Shown here one piece after another: positions 63,254 through 64,000 of a stretch of 64,000 nucleotides of DNA. The notes under the pieces were generated by a model that saw only the letters and a list, made by a program, of their open reading frames with translations, was not told the origin of the DNA and searched no databases. Numbering within the stretch: position 1 is the stretch's first letter; each line of letters starts with the position of its first letter. The DNA comes from Actinomyces johnsonii (GTDB lineage Bacteria; Actinomycetota; Actinomycetes; Actinomycetales; Actinomycetaceae), in the NCBI RefSeq assembly GCF_006546835.1, contig NZ_VICB01000010.1:151396-215395 (forward strand). Reading direction: 5' to 3'. Both the position numbers and the translations under genes were made by a program.

Positions 63254-64000
63254 TCAGTCCGTAGTCGTCGGGGGTGTGGGGTGGAGGGGGATGGTGAAGA
63301 TGGTGGTCCAGCGGTCGAGGGTGTGGGTGATGTGGAGGGAGCCACCGAGGGATTCGATGCGTTGTTGGGCTTGGGTGAGGCCGAGTTGGGATGAGGTGGT
63401 GGTGTTGGTGGGTTGGTTGGGGGCGATGGGGTTGGTGCACATGCATTCGAGGGTGTCGTTGTCGGTCTCGATGGTGAGGGTGGCGGTGCTGGAGGGGGGT
63501 GTGTACTTGGCGGAGTTGTTGATGAGTTCGGCGATGATGCGTACGAGCTGTTGGCGGACGCCTGGGCCGATGTTGGGGTTGTCGAGCAGGTCGGTGCCGT
63601 GGGTGGTCAGGTGGGCGTCTCGGTGTGCGAGGGTTTCTTGGACGGTGTGGATGGTGTCGGTTAGGGGTGGTGGGGGTGAGGCGGCCAGTAGGAGGAGGGA
63701 GTCGTCTCCTTCGGCGGCGCTCATGGCTTTGAGGCTGCGTCGTAGTTGTTCGACGGCGGTGCGTACGGGGGTGATGATGGCTGCGAGTTGTTGGTTGAGG
63801 TGGGTGTTGTGGGGGTCGGCTAGGCGGGCTTGTTCGGCGATCATGACGGCGTGGCTGAGGTCGCGTACGACGGTGTCGTGGAGTTCGGAGACGACCAGGC
63901 GTCGTTGCTGGTCGAGTTTGTGTCGGCGTTCCTGCTCGGCGGTGTCGGCCTGGAGGCGGTGATGACGAACGACCTCACCGATCACCACACAAGGAACACC
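63254..64000 (-). CDS. Sensor histidine kinase, 5' end beyond the window
   Basis: The frame is open to the window edge, so the N-terminal sensor part is missing; 248 codons are visible. The HisKA_3-type helix has the phospho-accepting His in VVSELHDTVVRDLSHAV and the HATPase_c N-box is IAELINNSAKYTPPSSTATL. The C-terminus (LGLTQAQQRIESLGGSLHI) replaces the usual GxGL box with LGLTQ. It belongs to the NarL/DesK class; its partner regulator should lie outside the window. The peptide gene follows 146 bp downstream on the same strand. Confidence 0.85.
   Translation of the reverse strand, partial: GVPCVVIGEVVRHHRLQADTAEQERRHKLDQQRRLVVSELHDTVVRDLSHAVMIAEQARLADPHNTHLNQQLAAIITPVRTAVEQLRRSLKAMSAAEGDDSLLLLAASPPPPLTDTIHTVQETLAHRDAHLTTHGTDLLDNPNIGPGVRQQLVRIIAELINNSAKYTPPSSTATLTIETDNDTLECMCTNPIAPNQPTNTTTSSQLGLTQAQQRIESLGGSLHITHTLDRWTTIFTIPLHPTPPTTTD

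Overview
This window looks like the chromosome of an actinobacterium, most likely Actinomyces or a close relative. Coding DNA is very GC-rich, starts are often GTG, and the gene set is typical: ClpC, PPDK, DUF2156/MprF-like, NlpC/P60 and LPXTG surface proteins, DUF2342 metalloprotease, and an hpt-ftsH-folE neighbourhood. The genus is an inference from gene content and order. No rRNA or tRNA genes were seen.

Bases 1-34,300 are mostly core or near-core genes: the end of an SRPBCC gene; clpC; a three-gene Pel-like exopolysaccharide cluster (PelG-like transporter, PelF-like glycosyltransferase with a long disordered N-terminus, GHL15-type glycosyl hydrolase); a sugar MFS transporter with a universal stress protein; ppdK; an MprF-like lysyltransferase; a serine-hydrolase lipoprotein with a NarL-type two-component system; metY-metX; an NlpC/P60 hydrolase; ppa; dacB; a DUF2342 metalloprotease; and hpt. 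A striking phased array of GGTCGTAC/GTACGACC boxes lies between the stress protein gene and ppdK.

Bases 34,476-56,231 form an accessory island inserted between hpt and ftsH, which are usually close neighbours in actinobacteria. After an LPXTG surface protein comes a complete type III CRISPR interference locus. It has four arrays with the same 37-nt repeat family (27 recognisable repeats, 24 spacers), each followed on its right by the same ~200-bp leader, so all four are read on the minus strand. The effector operon is cas10 (GGDD intact, no HD domain), csx10-like, a tandem Cas7 fusion, csx19-like and a large Cas7-like gene (TIGR03986-like). This is a III-D layout and closely resembles the fused variant called III-Dv. 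Divergently transcribed are a fused CARF-HEPN-CARF-HEPN ribonuclease (Csm6-2 type) and a CorA-like two-TM membrane protein, so two candidate downstream effectors share one operon. cas6 lies at the right end. The adaptation gene, a reverse transcriptase-Cas1 fusion, is a pseudogene with an intact-looking RT but a deleted, frameshifted and nonsense-mutated Cas1; no cas2 was found. Read on the plus strand, every spacer has an open frame and several contain apparent start codons, so the minus-strand crRNAs would be antisense to mRNA, as expected of an RNA-targeting system whose RT-Cas1 may once have captured RNA. An XRE/nucleotidyltransferase toxin-antitoxin-like pair and a relic of the CorA-like gene lie between arrays 1 and 2.

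Bases 56,428-64,000 return to the backbone: ftsH and folE; then a 1.72-kb cassette carrying an AAA ATPase gene bounded by a 199-bp duplication of the folE 3' end; a DUF5360-like membrane protein; a paired SMR efflux system; and a minus-strand region with a small secreted peptide gene next to a sensor kinase that runs off the window, plus a kinase relic.
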